A stretch of 50,490 nt of DNA from Limnohabitans sp. (GTDB lineage: Bacteria > Pseudomonadota > Gammaproteobacteria > Burkholderiales > Burkholderiaceae_C): positions 1 through 50,490 of the forward strand of contig JAJTDK010000023.1 in NCBI GenBank assembly GCA_021300495.1, given 5' to 3'. This document shows positions 17,332-25,557 of the stretch, in pieces. The position numbers and the translations under genes were made by a program. Within the stretch, counting starts at the first letter, position 1. Each line of letters opens with the position of its first letter. The notes under the pieces are model-generated. The model was given only the letters and a program-made list of their open reading frames with translations, was not told the DNA's origin and searched no databases.

Positions 17332-17802
17332 ATGTTTCAAATTGTTTTGGTTGAACCTGAAATTCCGCCCAACACGGGCAATGTGATTCGCCTTGCGGCC
17401 AACACAGGTTGTGCCTTGCACCTCATAGAGCCGCTGGGGTTTTCCATGGAAGACAAGCACATGCGGCGCGCAGGTCTTGACTATCACGAGTACGCCAAGG
17501 TCAAGCGCCATGCCAACTGGGCCGAATTTTTAGCTGCTGAACAGCCCAACTTAGCGCGCATGTTTGCCCTCACCACACGCGGCACACGTTATGTGCAAGA
17601 CACATCATTTCAAAAAGGCGATTGGTTGGTGTTTGGCGCCGAGACGCGCGGCCTAGCGCCTGAGTTGCGCGAAAGCTTTGCACCCGAAAATCGATTGAAG
17701 CTACCCATGCTTGAAGGACAGCGCAGCTTGAACTTGTCCAACAGTGTGGCGGTCACGGTGTATGAAGCATGGCGGCAAAATGCTTTTGCCAAGCTCCCTT
17801 AG
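17332..17802 (+). CDS. trmL: tRNA (cytidine(34)-2'-O)-methyltransferase
   Basis: SPOUT-family enzyme that methylates the wobble ribose of tRNA-Leu isoacceptors. The 156-aa length is typical. Motifs: the N-terminal VLVEPEIPPNTGNVIRLAANT, the trefoil-knot segment WLVFGAETRGLAPEL and the C-terminal LNLSNSVAVTVYEAWRQ, which binds S-adenosylmethionine. It follows comF closely and is convergent with the MaoC-family gene. Confidence 0.94.
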   Translation: MFQIVLVEPEIPPNTGNVIRLAANTGCALHLIEPLGFSMEDKHMRRAGLDYHEYAKVKRHANWAEFLAAEQPNLARMFALTTRGTRYVQDTSFQKGDWLVFGAETRGLAPELRESFAPENRLKLPMLEGQRSLNLSNSVAVTVYEAWRQNAFAKLP

Positions 17803-17824
17803 CTCTTTGACCAGCGTAGTTTAT

Positions 17825-18280
17825 TTAAACGTAATAACGCGCCAAAGATTCTGCAATGCAAGCGGGCTTTTCTGAGCCCTCGCGCTCGATGCTCATCTCC
17901 CATGTGAATTGCATGCCATTGCCATCGATGGGCACGGCGTTCAACAATTTCATATGGCCGCGCAACTTGCTACCCACCGGCACCGGCGATGTGAAGCGGA
18001 CTTTGTTCAAGCCATAGTTCACGCCCATGCGCACATTTTCGATTTTGATGGCGCTTTGCGACAACTTCGGAATGAGCGACAAGGTCAAAAAACCATGCGC
18101 AATGGGCGCGCCAAATGGACCCGCCTTGGCTTTTTCGACATCGATGTGAATCCATTGATGATCGCCCGTAGCCTCGGCAAACATGTTGACTTGCTCTTGC
18201 GTGATTTCGGTCCATGGCGAAACTGCCACAGTTTGGCCAATGCACGCTGCGAGTTCTTGAAGTGTTTGAAATATTTTCAT
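17825..18280 (-). CDS. MaoC-family (R)-specific enoyl-CoA hydratase
   Basis: Single hot-dog-fold hydratase, 151 aa from the ATG at 18280. The catalytic hydratase-2 motif is present: TGDHQWIHIDVEKAKAGPFG with the Asp/His dyad, then IAHGFLTLSLIP. I chose 18280 rather than the upstream ATG at 18316 because the longer version runs into the last codons of the neighbouring quinone-reductase remnant, and MKIFQTL is a typical family start. The substrate is unknown; acyl-CoA or polyhydroxyalkanoate precursors are possible. Confidence 0.87.
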   Translation of the reverse strand: MKIFQTLQELAACIGQTVAVSPWTEITQEQVNMFAEATGDHQWIHIDVEKAKAGPFGAPIAHGFLTLSLIPKLSQSAIKIENVRMGVNYGLNKVRFTSPVPVGSKLRGHMKLLNAVPIDGNGMQFTWEMSIEREGSEKPACIAESLARYYV

Positions 18281-18305
18281 AGGATGCACTCTAACCAGCT
18301 TTTCA

Positions 18306-19186
18306 TCAGAGATCAATCACGACATTACCTAGTTGGCCGGCTTCAACGGCTTCGTGGGCTTGCACAATTTGATCCAACCGATTGAGTTAAACAACAAGGG
18401 GCGAAATGTCAATGGAATATCGCCCACCACATTGGAGCCATAACCAATCAATTGTCCATGCGGCGCTAGGCCACCTTGGGTGACCCACTGCGATGCCGTT
18501 GCAAAGTCCATGTCAATGATCACATCGACACCGCGGCCGCCACTGAACGCTTTCAAGCGCTCAAGCACTGGCTCTGTTTTGTAAAAAATGGTTTCAATAG
18601 CACCTGCGGCCTTGGCATGCACGGCCTTCTGTTCTGAGCCCACTGTGCCAATGACTTGACCGCCGTATTGCGTCACCAGTTGGGTGATGTAGTGCCCCAC
18701 GGCAGACGACGCACCCGTGACCAACACTTTTTTACCACGCAGGCTTTCGTTTCCAGCTAAATGCACCGCTTGGACCGCTGTCAAACCAGGAATGCCCATG
18801 CATGCGCCTGCTGCAAAATCGGTGTTGTCTGGTAATTTCACGGCTTGGGTTGTAGGCAACACAATGAATTCGGAAGCGGTGCCGTGAGGACGCTGCCACT
18901 GCGCATTCCAAATCCAAACACGCTCGCCCACACGCTGCTTTGAAACACCCTCGCCTACCGCTTCAATGATGCCGGCACCATCGCTGTGCGGCACCACCCA
19001 TGGATCGGTTAGGGGCTTTGCTCGGCGCGATTTCACATCGGAAGGGTTGACGCCCGAGGTCGCCAATCGAACACATACTTCGCCTGCACCGGGTGCCTTG
19101 AGGGGCAAGGTCCCCAGCACCATCACATCGCGAGCCTCACCATTTTTTTCATACCAAGCGGCACGTGTTGTCAAAGTCGAGCTCAT
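18306..19186 (-). pseudogene. Zinc-independent quinone reductase/alcohol dehydrogenase-like protein, broken near its 3' end
   Basis: An MDR-superfamily NADPH:quinone-reductase-like protein. Residues 1-269 are intact: N-terminal GroES-like domain (SGVNPSDVKSR, VPHSDGAGIIEAVGEGV) and the Rossmann domain (GKKVLVTGASSAVGHY). After FNSI at about 18380 the open frame runs into 16 foreign residues and stops at 18329. In another frame the normal C-terminus follows at once: RLDQIVQAHEAVEAG, then GQLGNVVIDL, with its stop at 18306-18308. Family members carry roughly 40 more residues between these points (family recollection), so about 120 bp appear to be missing with a frame change. The remaining tail has no further damage. 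Confidence 0.82.
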
Positions 19187-19196
19187 TCCAGAATCC

Positions 19197-20411
19197 TTAA
19201 ACGCGTTCCAAAATCACGGCAATGCCCTGACCCACGCCAATGCACATGGTGCACAGCGCATAACGGCCGCCCGTGGCATGCAAACGGTTCACAGCGGTGG
19301 TGGCCAAACGCGCACCCGATGCACCCAATGGATGACCCAAAGCAATAGCGCCGCCCCATGCATTGACGCGCTCGTCGTCGTCTTTCAAACCCAACATGCG
19401 CAAGACAGCCAAGCCCTGCGCAGCAAATGCTTCGTTCAATTCGATCACATCGATTTGGTCTAAGCTGAGGCCTGTTTGTGCCAGCACTTTTAAGGTTGCA
19501 GGTGCAGGGCCAATGCCCATGACGCGGGGCGCCACGCCGGCAGTGGCCATGCCCACCACACGCGCTTTGGGCGTGAGGCCATATTTGCCCGCCAGCGTTT
19601 CATTGGCCAACAACAAGGCGCATGAGCCATCGTTCACACCACTGGCATTGCCAGCGGTCACGGTGCCATCGGGGCGCACCACGCCTTTGAGTTTGGCCAA
19701 GGATTCCATGCTGGTTTCGCGCGGATGCTCGTCCTTGTCGACCACAATGGCATCGCCCTTTTTCTGAGGAATGGTGACCGCCGTAATTTCGCGCGCCAAG
19801 TGGCCCGCCTTTTGCGCCGCCACGGCTTTCATTTGGCTGGCTAAGGCCATGCGGTCTTGTGCTTCGCGTTCAATTTTGTAATCGTTGGCCACGTTTTCGG
19901 CAGTCTCAGGCATGGAGTCCACGCCGTATTTTTCTTTCATCAATTTATTGACAAAGCGCCAGCCAATGGTGGTGTCATACACTGCGTTGTTGCGGCTAAA
20001 AGCTGTCTCAGCTTTGGGCATCACGAAGGGCGCGCGGCTCATGCTTTCAACGCCGCCTGCAATCATCAAACCAGCTTCTCCCGATTTGATGGCACGCGCA
20101 GCAGAACCGACGGCATCCAAACCTGAACCGCACAAACGGTTCAAAGTGGCACCCGGCACATCAATCGGCAAACCTGCCAACAAACTGCTCATGTGCGCCA
20201 CGTTGCGGTTGTCTTCACCCGCTTGATTGGCGTTGCCATAAAAAACATCTGTCACGGCAGCCCAATCAACTTGCGGGTTGCGGGCCATCAAGGCTCGCAA
20301 AGGAATGGCGCCAAGGTCATCTGTGCGAATGCTGGACAAAGCGCCACCGTATCGACCGAAAGGGGTCCGGATGGCATCGCAAATAAAGGCTTGTGTGATG
20401 TTGCTGCTCAT
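19197..20411 (-). CDS. Acetyl-CoA acetyltransferase family thiolase, probably 3-oxoadipyl-CoA thiolase
   Basis: 404-aa thiolase. The nucleophilic cysteine is in NRLCGSGLDAVGSAARAI (about residue 91), the GHPLGASGAR loop holds the catalytic His, and the second cysteine is in ALCTMCIGVGQGIAVI. The stretch YDTTIGWRFVNKLMKEKYGVDSMPETAENVA resembles PcaF/PaaJ thiolases, which cleave 3-oxoadipyl-CoA to succinyl-CoA and acetyl-CoA. That would suit the phenylacetate genes near 43749-46357, though they are not adjacent, so a general beta-ketothiolase role remains possible. Confidence 0.85.
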   Translation of the reverse strand: MSSNITQAFICDAIRTPFGRYGGALSSIRTDDLGAIPLRALMARNPQVDWAAVTDVFYGNANQAGEDNRNVAHMSSLLAGLPIDVPGATLNRLCGSGLDAVGSAARAIKSGEAGLMIAGGVESMSRAPFVMPKAETAFSRNNAVYDTTIGWRFVNKLMKEKYGVDSMPETAENVANDYKIEREAQDRMALASQMKAVAAQKAGHLAREITAVTIPQKKGDAIVVDKDEHPRETSMESLAKLKGVVRPDGTVTAGNASGVNDGSCALLLANETLAGKYGLTPKARVVGMATAGVAPRVMGIGPAPATLKVLAQTGLSLDQIDVIELNEAFAAQGLAVLRMLGLKDDDERVNAWGGAIALGHPLGASGARLATTAVNRLHATGGRYALCTMCIGVGQGIAVILERV

Positions 20412-20511
20412 GGTTTTACTTTTAAAGAGTTCGTCATTTCAAGAATCATGCAATATAGTGCATGTCCCGACTTAATTCAAGCCCTGATTCCACCTAGGCG
20501 ACAATCGGCGC

Positions 20512-20949
20512 ATGCTGATACAACCTTCTCAAGCCGATGTGCGGCGATTTTTTTGTGGAGCTTATGCCAAATCTCGGTCTGGGTCCAAACTGGAACCCAT
20601 TGAAATTTTGGCCAGCCAGTGGATCGATGAGCATCCCGAATACCACGCCGAATTGGCAGATGTCGATGCCGCATTGGCCAACATGCTTTTGGTGGATCCG
20701 AACCGCGACAATCCTTTTTTGCACCTGTCAATGCACTTGTCGATCAGCGAACAGTGCAGCATTGATCAGCCACGCGGTATTCGCCAAGCCGTTGAATTGT
20801 TGAGTCACAAAAAGCAATCCTTGCACGAAGCTCATCACGCCACGATGGAATGCTTGGGTCGCATGATTTTTGAAAGCCAGAGAGCCGGCAAAATGCCGGA
20901 TGGCCAAATTTACATTGACTGCGTGCAAAGGCACGCAACAAAAGACTGA
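20512..20949 (+). CDS. DUF1841 family protein
   Basis: A 145-aa soluble, mostly helical protein. The pattern QPSQADVRRFFCGAYAKSR, then EPIEILASQWIDEHPEY, FLHLSMHLSISEQCSIDQPRG and HHATMECLGRMIFESQR matches DUF1841, a betaproteobacterial and gammaproteobacterial family of unknown function. The His-rich pattern HLSMH...H could bind metal, but this is not shown. It is commonly a neighbour of the diheme cytochrome c gene, as here, where they converge with 6 nt between stops. Confidence 0.86.
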   Translation: MLIQPSQADVRRFFCGAYAKSRSGSKLEPIEILASQWIDEHPEYHAELADVDAALANMLLVDPNRDNPFLHLSMHLSISEQCSIDQPRGIRQAVELLSHKKQSLHEAHHATMECLGRMIFESQRAGKMPDGQIYIDCVQRHATKD

Positions 20950-20955
20950 GAAGAA

Positions 20956-21618
20956 TTAGCGGAATTTAGACTGCGGAACAGTTTTCAGTTCGCCATCCAA
21001 AGACCCGATGTAGGCAGACAGGGCCTTCAATTCGTTGTTGGTGTATTGCTTGGCAATGCCACCCATGACGCCATTTGCGCGGCCCCAAGTGGCTTGGTTT
21101 TCGGTTTTGTAAGACTTCAAAGCCACGAACAAGAAATCTTTGTGCTGACCGGCAATTTTGGGATAGCTAGGGTCAATAGGCTTAGAAAAGCTCTCGCCGT
21201 GACAAGACACACAAGCGCCTTTTTTCAGTAACTCGGCAACTTTGGCGTCGGGGGCTTTGGCCACCACGGGTGCTGCGCCTTGAACCACGCCATGTTGAGC
21301 GTAATAAGCTGAAATATCAGCAATGTCTTGGTCAGTCAGGCTGGTGGCAATACCGCGCATGGTGGGGTGCTTGCGGTCGCCTTTTTTATAGGCGTTCAAA
21401 GAAGAAGCAATGTACTTTTCAGTTTGACCCGAGATCATAGGAACGCGGTACACCTCGGGGAAGCTGGCCTGGTAGCCTTTAATGCCGTGGCAACCAATGC
21501 ACATGGCAATCTTGGCTTCGCCGGCCTTGGCGTTGCCCTGCACGTCTTGTGCGTGGGCTGTGAAAACGGTCGCTGAAGCGACAGTTAAAGCGATCAATGA
21601 GGATAACAAAGCGTTCAT
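20956..21618 (-). CDS. Diheme cytochrome c (c4-like)
   Basis: A 220-aa periplasmic electron carrier with a signal peptide ending near AHA-QD and two class I cytochrome c domains. Heme sites are CIGCH at 40-44 and CVSCH at 136-140, each followed by a likely methionine ligand (PMISG and VMGGIAKQ). Two-domain cytochromes of this kind (c4) pass electrons from the bc1 complex to terminal oxidases, so it could serve the aa3 oxidase encoded upstream. Confidence 0.92.
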   Translation of the reverse strand: MNALLSSLIALTVASATVFTAHAQDVQGNAKAGEAKIAMCIGCHGIKGYQASFPEVYRVPMISGQTEKYIASSLNAYKKGDRKHPTMRGIATSLTDQDIADISAYYAQHGVVQGAAPVVAKAPDAKVAELLKKGACVSCHGESFSKPIDPSYPKIAGQHKDFLFVALKSYKTENQATWGRANGVMGGIAKQYTNNELKALSAYIGSLDGELKTVPQSKFR

Positions 21619-21737
21619 TTTGCGAGCACAATCAAACTAAGACTGATGAAAATCAATGCGGAATTATATCGAGTGAGCCTACTCATTTCTGACATTTCTC
21701 ATTTCTAATAACTTTTAATCCACTTTTGCAGCCAATT

Positions 21738-22369
21738 ATGAAATTCCAAGGGACCGAAAACTACGTTGCCACGCAAGATTTGAAGCTGGCCGTCAATGCG
21801 AAAACTACATCATCAAGGGTGTGTTGTGGCAAGCCTTCACCGCCGATGAGCCTGTGGCCATTTTGATTGATGAGATCGACAAAGCCGACATCGAGTTTCC
21901 CAATGACTTGTTGCGTGAAATTGATCGCATGGAGTTTTATTGCTACGAAACTCGTCAACTGATCAAAGCCAAAACTCGTCCTGTGGTGTTTATCACTTCT
22001 AACAATGAGAAGGAATTGCCCGACGCTTTCTTGCGCCGCTGCTTCTTCCACTACATCAAGTTCCCAGAAGCCGACACCATGAAGCAAATTGTGGATGTGC
22101 ACTTCCCCAATTTGAAAAAAGAGCTTCTGGCAGTGGCCTTGAAAAACTTTTACGATGTGCGCGGTTTGCCAGGTTTGAAAAAGAAGCCCTCCACCAGCGA
22201 ACTGCTCGATTGGCTCAAACTCTTGGTGGCCGAAGACATTCCACTAGAAGCTTTGCAAAGTGCAGACCAAAAAGTGAGTGTGCCGCCATTGGTGGGTGCT
22301 TTGCTGAAAAACGAACAAGACGTTAGCTTGTTTGAAAAGTTGGTCTTCATGAACCAACGCAACCGCTGA
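21738..22369 (+). pseudogene. MoxR-family AAA ATPase with the Walker A region deleted and the frame shifted
   Basis: The gene starts at 21738 (MKFQGTENYVATQDLKLAVN) and is in frame only to about 21800. From 21800 on, the next frame reads ENYIIKGVLWQAFTADEPVA and continues to the normal end at 22369, with Walker B (ILIDEIDKAD), the sensor loop VFITSNNEKELPDAFLRR and the C-terminal lid. MoxR proteins normally carry about 70 residues between these two pieces, including the P-loop GxxxxGKT (family recollection); none of it is present in any frame. The product, even if translated from the internal GTG at 21821, could not bind ATP normally. It heads the cluster that contains the VWA protein at 23258, its usual partner. 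Confidence 0.87.
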
Positions 22370-22379
22370 GAAACATTCA

Positions 22380-22637
22380 ATGGCCCGCAACTTACTTCTT
22401 GAAGGCATTTCAGACGCCCTTGGCTTTATCGGTGGCGCTTTGGTGGGCTTTTGGGTGGGCCGATTACTAGGCTGGAATATTTTTGCCGCGGGCTACGGCA
22501 ACGAAAGCATTGCCGGCATTGTTTTGGTGGGCTTAGGCGGTGGCTTGGGTTTGCAATTGGCTCGCCGCTGGCAAGCCAATCAACAAGCCAAATCAGAGTC
22601 TGATCCTGATACAAAAGAAGATCAAAAGAACAAGTGA
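22380..22637 (+). CDS. Small glycine-rich two-helix membrane protein
   Basis: 85 aa. Two glycine-rich hydrophobic segments (about 13-33, IGGALVGFWVGRLLGW, and 43-60, IAGIVLVGLGGGLGLQLA) suggest a helical hairpin, followed by a charged C-terminal tail. I do not recognise a named family. It begins 11 nt after the moxR stop and its stop overlaps the start of the acetyltransferase gene, so it is part of the same transcript. Confidence 0.75.
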   Translation: MARNLLLEGISDALGFIGGALVGFWVGRLLGWNIFAAGYGNESIAGIVLVGLGGGLGLQLARRWQANQQAKSESDPDTKEDQKNK

Positions 22638-23254
22638 TGAGCTCACCCAATCCTTTTCTTCAAGAAACTCAGCTCTTGGGCAAGCACGTCCAGTTGGTGC
22701 CCCTTTCCATGGCGCATCACGATGCCTTGGTTGAAGCCGTGAAGGATGGCGAACTTTGGCGGCATTGGTACACCTTCATTCCCACGCCCGAAAAAATGGC
22801 CGACGAAATATCGCGCCGTTTGAACCTGCATCAACAAGGCAGCATGCTGCCCTTCGCCGTATTGCAAGAAGGCAAAGCGGTGGGCATGACCACTTACATG
22901 AACATCGACGCTGCCAACAAACGCGTTGAAATTGGCTCTACTTGGTACCGCGCCAATGTGCAGCGCTCTAGTCTCAATACCGAATGCAAACGTCTTTTAT
23001 TGGCGCATGCCTTTGAGCAACTCAACTGCATCGCGGTCGAATTTAGAACTCATTTTTTCAACCAACAAAGCCGCAATGCCATTGAGCGCTTGGGTGCCAA
23101 ACTAGATGGCATTTTGCGCAACCATGCCATCAACACACACCCCGATGCCGTAGGCGCACTTCGCGACACTTGCGTTTACAGTATTTTGAACACCGAGTGG
23201 CCTTCTGTGAAGGCTCATTTGGATTACCAACTCAGTCGTGCGCGCAAGGCCTAA
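22637..23254 (+). CDS. GNAT family N-acetyltransferase (RimJ/RimL-like)
   Basis: A 205-aa acetyltransferase of the Acetyltransf_3 type, as in ribosomal-protein acetylases. Conserved parts are LVPLSMAHHDALVEAV at the N-terminus, the central VGMTTYMNIDAANKRVEIGSTW, the acetyl-CoA-binding region NTECKRLLLAHAFEQLNC and VEFRTHFFNQQSRNAIERLGA. The ATG at 22637 shares a base with the stop of the preceding gene (TGATG), which supports coupling; a GTG one codon earlier is also in frame. Its target is unknown. Confidence 0.88.
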   Translation: MSSPNPFLQETQLLGKHVQLVPLSMAHHDALVEAVKDGELWRHWYTFIPTPEKMADEISRRLNLHQQGSMLPFAVLQEGKAVGMTTYMNIDAANKRVEIGSTWYRANVQRSSLNTECKRLLLAHAFEQLNCIAVEFRTHFFNQQSRNAIERLGAKLDGILRNHAINTHPDAVGALRDTCVYSILNTEWPSVKAHLDYQLSRARKA

Positions 23255-23257
23255 ACC

Positions 23258-24442
23258 ATGCTGATCGATTTCTTTTACACCCTTCGAGCCGCCAAGGTAC
23301 CGGTGTCTGTTCGTGAGTACCTGAATGTGCTTGAAGCGCTTCAAGCCAACGTGATTGGCCCCGCCTCCGATGCCTGCAGCATTGACGACTTCTATCACCT
23401 CAGCCGCACCGTCATGGTGAAAGACGAAAAGCATTACGACAAGTTTGACAAAGCCTTTGGTGCTTACTTCAAAGGCGTCGAGATGCTGACAGACTTCACC
23501 AAAGAAGTGCCGCTTGAATGGTTGCAAAAGATTCTAGAAAAAGAACTCACGCCCGAACAAATAGCCGCCATCGAAAAAATGGGCTGGGACGAGCTCATGG
23601 AGACATTGAAGAAACGTCTCGAAGAACAAAAAGAGCGCCACGAAGGTGGCAACAAGTGGATTGGCACTGGCGGCACATCGCCTTTTGGCAATGGCGGCCA
23701 AAACCCTCAAGGCATTCGCATTGGCGGCAAGGGCGGCCAACGCAGCGCTGTGAAAGTGTGGGAACAACGCGCCTACCGCGACTACGACGACACCCAAGAA
23801 CTGGGCACACGCAACATCAAAGTGGCATTGCGCAGACTGCGCAAGTTTGCACGCGAAGGCTCGGTTGAAGAACTCGACTTGCCCGACACCATTCGCGCCA
23901 CAGCCGCCAACGCAGGCTACCTGGACATCAAAATGATTCCCGAGCGCCACAACAACGTGAAAGTGCTGTTGCTGATGGACGTGGGCGGCACCATGGACGA
24001 CCACATTGCGCGCGTTGAAGAATTGTTTTCTGCCGCCAAAGCAGAGTTCAAGCATTTAGAGTTTTATTACTTCCACAACTGCGTGTACGACTTCATGTGG
24101 AAGAACAACAAACGCCGCTATGCCGAAAAGTTTCCAACCTGGGACATCTTGCGCAAGTACAACAAAGACTACAAGCTGATCTTTGTGGGCGATGCCACCA
24201 TGAGCCCCTATGAAATTTTGCAGCGCGGCGGCAGCGTGGAATACAACAACGAAGAAACCGGTGCAGAGTGGCTACAACGCCTGACACACACCTTCCCCAA
24301 ATACGCTTGGATCAACCCCGAGCCTCAGGGTGTTTGGCAATACCGCCAGAGCATTGCTGTCATTCAACAACTCATGAGCAACCGCATGTTCCCCCTCACC
24401 CTCAAGGGTTTGGAAGATGCCATGCGCATGATGAGCAAATAA
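23258..24442 (+). CDS. VWA domain-containing (CoxE-like) protein, partner of MoxR
   Basis: 394 aa. The N-terminal helical part contains the charged stretch around WDELMETLKKRLEEQKERHEGG, followed by a Gly-rich linker (GTGGTSPFGNGGQNPQG) and a C-terminal von Willebrand A domain. The metal site is degenerate: the usual DxSxS reads DVGGT in LLLMDVGGTMDD. VWA proteins of this kind work with MoxR ATPases as chaperone-like pairs that mature or activate metal enzymes; here the MoxR partner is disrupted while this gene is intact. It starts 3 nt after the acetyltransferase stop. Confidence 0.88.
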   Translation: MLIDFFYTLRAAKVPVSVREYLNVLEALQANVIGPASDACSIDDFYHLSRTVMVKDEKHYDKFDKAFGAYFKGVEMLTDFTKEVPLEWLQKILEKELTPEQIAAIEKMGWDELMETLKKRLEEQKERHEGGNKWIGTGGTSPFGNGGQNPQGIRIGGKGGQRSAVKVWEQRAYRDYDDTQELGTRNIKVALRRLRKFAREGSVEELDLPDTIRATAANAGYLDIKMIPERHNNVKVLLLMDVGGTMDDHIARVEELFSAAKAEFKHLEFYYFHNCVYDFMWKNNKRRYAEKFPTWDILRKYNKDYKLIFVGDATMSPYEILQRGGSVEYNNEETGAEWLQRLTHTFPKYAWINPEPQGVWQYRQSIAVIQQLMSNRMFPLTLKGLEDAMRMMSK

Positions 24443-24475
24443 ACACGCATTCAAAACATTTTTTAGGAGCCCCCT

Positions 24476-24772
24476 ATGACCAAGGCCTATCTCATTGGAC
24501 AAGTCACCGTTCACAATGCCGAGGGCTACCAAAAGTATGCACAACATGTGCCTGCTTCGCTGGTACCACATGGCGGCAAATATTTGGTCAGGGGTGGCAA
24601 AGACACACAATTAGAAGGCCAAGCCCAAGGTCTTCGTAAAGTGGTCATTGAATTTCCAAGCCGTGCAGCCGCAGAAGCTTGGTACCACGGCCCTGAATAC
24701 CAGGCCATCCTGCCCCATCGTCTGGCCAATTCAGAGGGGCACATTGTTTTGGTCGATGGGTTTGACGGCTAA
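24476..24772 (+). CDS. DUF1330 domain-containing protein
   Basis: A 98-aa ferredoxin-like-fold protein of the DUF1330 family: AYLIGQVTVHNAEGYQKYAQ at the start, GGKYLVRGG in the middle and VVIEFPSRAAAEAWYHGPEYQ near the end. These are small dimeric alpha-beta barrel proteins of unknown role. A good AGGAG ribosome site (TTTTTAGGAGCC) precedes the ATG. Its stop lies only 12 nt before tRNA-Arg, so the tRNA promoter must overlap it or the two are co-transcribed. Confidence 0.86.
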   Translation: MTKAYLIGQVTVHNAEGYQKYAQHVPASLVPHGGKYLVRGGKDTQLEGQAQGLRKVVIEFPSRAAAEAWYHGPEYQAILPHRLANSEGHIVLVDGFDG

Positions 24773-24784
24773 AATCCTGCATCC

Positions 24785-24859
24785 GCCGCCGTAGTTCAAT
24801 GGATAGAACGAGTGCCTCCTAAGCGCTAGATACAGGTTCGATTCCTGTCGGAGGCACCA
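24785..24859 (+). tRNA. tRNA-Arg (anticodon CCT)
   Basis: 75 nt including an encoded CCA. The D arm is GTTC...GAAC, the anticodon stem AGTGC/GCGCT with loop CTCCTAA (anticodon 24818-24820, reads AGG), and the T arm CAGG-TTCGATT-CCTG. The acceptor stem is GCCGCCG against CGGAGGC: six pairs are Watson-Crick and the fourth is a G-A mismatch (24788 and 24852). Confidence 0.95.
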
Positions 24860-24890
24860 AGAAAAAGCTGACACGCTTGATTCATTGGAC

Positions 24891-25555
24891 TTATAAACAA
24901 TTCTTTTTGAGAGTCAGCACATCGTGGTGCAAATCATGGGCCCAAGCCCGGCGATTTCTACCTTGGGGAGCAAAGTGTCATCGCCCACAAACCGAGCAGC
25001 CATGCTGATGCTGTGGGTGTGAGTATCAATAAACTGCAAAGCCAAAGTTTGAATGGGCGCATCGCCCTCAATGGCAGATTGAATAAGGTTGGAGTGAAAA
25101 GGCAGCATGCCAATGCCATCGCCGGTGGTGCCTTCTGGAAAAACAGCCAAAACCTCACCATTGCGCAAAGACTTCGCCATGTCTTTGACCATGCGCATGG
25201 CGTCTTTTCTTTGTGCTCTTTCGATGTACAAGGTGCCAGCGCCAGTGGCCAAAGTACCTAGCAGAGGCCAGCCTCGCAATTCAGATTTTGAAACAAAACG
25301 ACAGTGGCGTGTGGCATGTATCACCACAATGTCTAACCACGAAATGTGGTTGGAAACCAAAAGCGCTGGGCCCGTTGTGACAGGCTTGCCGCGAACTTCT
25401 AAGTCAATGTCCCATATACGCAGAAGTTGCATGGCCCACACTTGAACACGTGCTTCACGCTGCGCAGGTGTGAGTTGAGGAAACCGAAAATAAATGGTCA
25501 CCCATCCCATCAGGACATGCCAAACACCTCGCAGCAATTTAAAGGCTGCGCGCAT
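24891..25555 (-). pseudogene. plsC: 1-acyl-sn-glycerol-3-phosphate acyltransferase, broken near its 3' end
   Basis: PlsC makes phosphatidic acid at the inner membrane. From the ATG at 25555, 2 nt after the pyrC' stop, the catalytic part is intact: NHISWLD (H70, D75) and FPEGTT at 139-144, with an N-terminal membrane helix. After ARFVGDDTLL (near 24968) the frame changes to an unrelated tail and stops at 24914. The expected C-terminus follows in another frame: QGRNRRAWAHDLHHDV and then LTLKKNCL, ending at 24891-24893. Relatives have roughly 25-30 more residues between the pieces (family recollection). The open frame extends 5' to 25678, but that part lies inside pyrC'. A shortened protein of about 213 aa might keep activity because both catalytic blocks survive. 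Confidence 0.83.
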
Positions 25556-25557
25556 GC

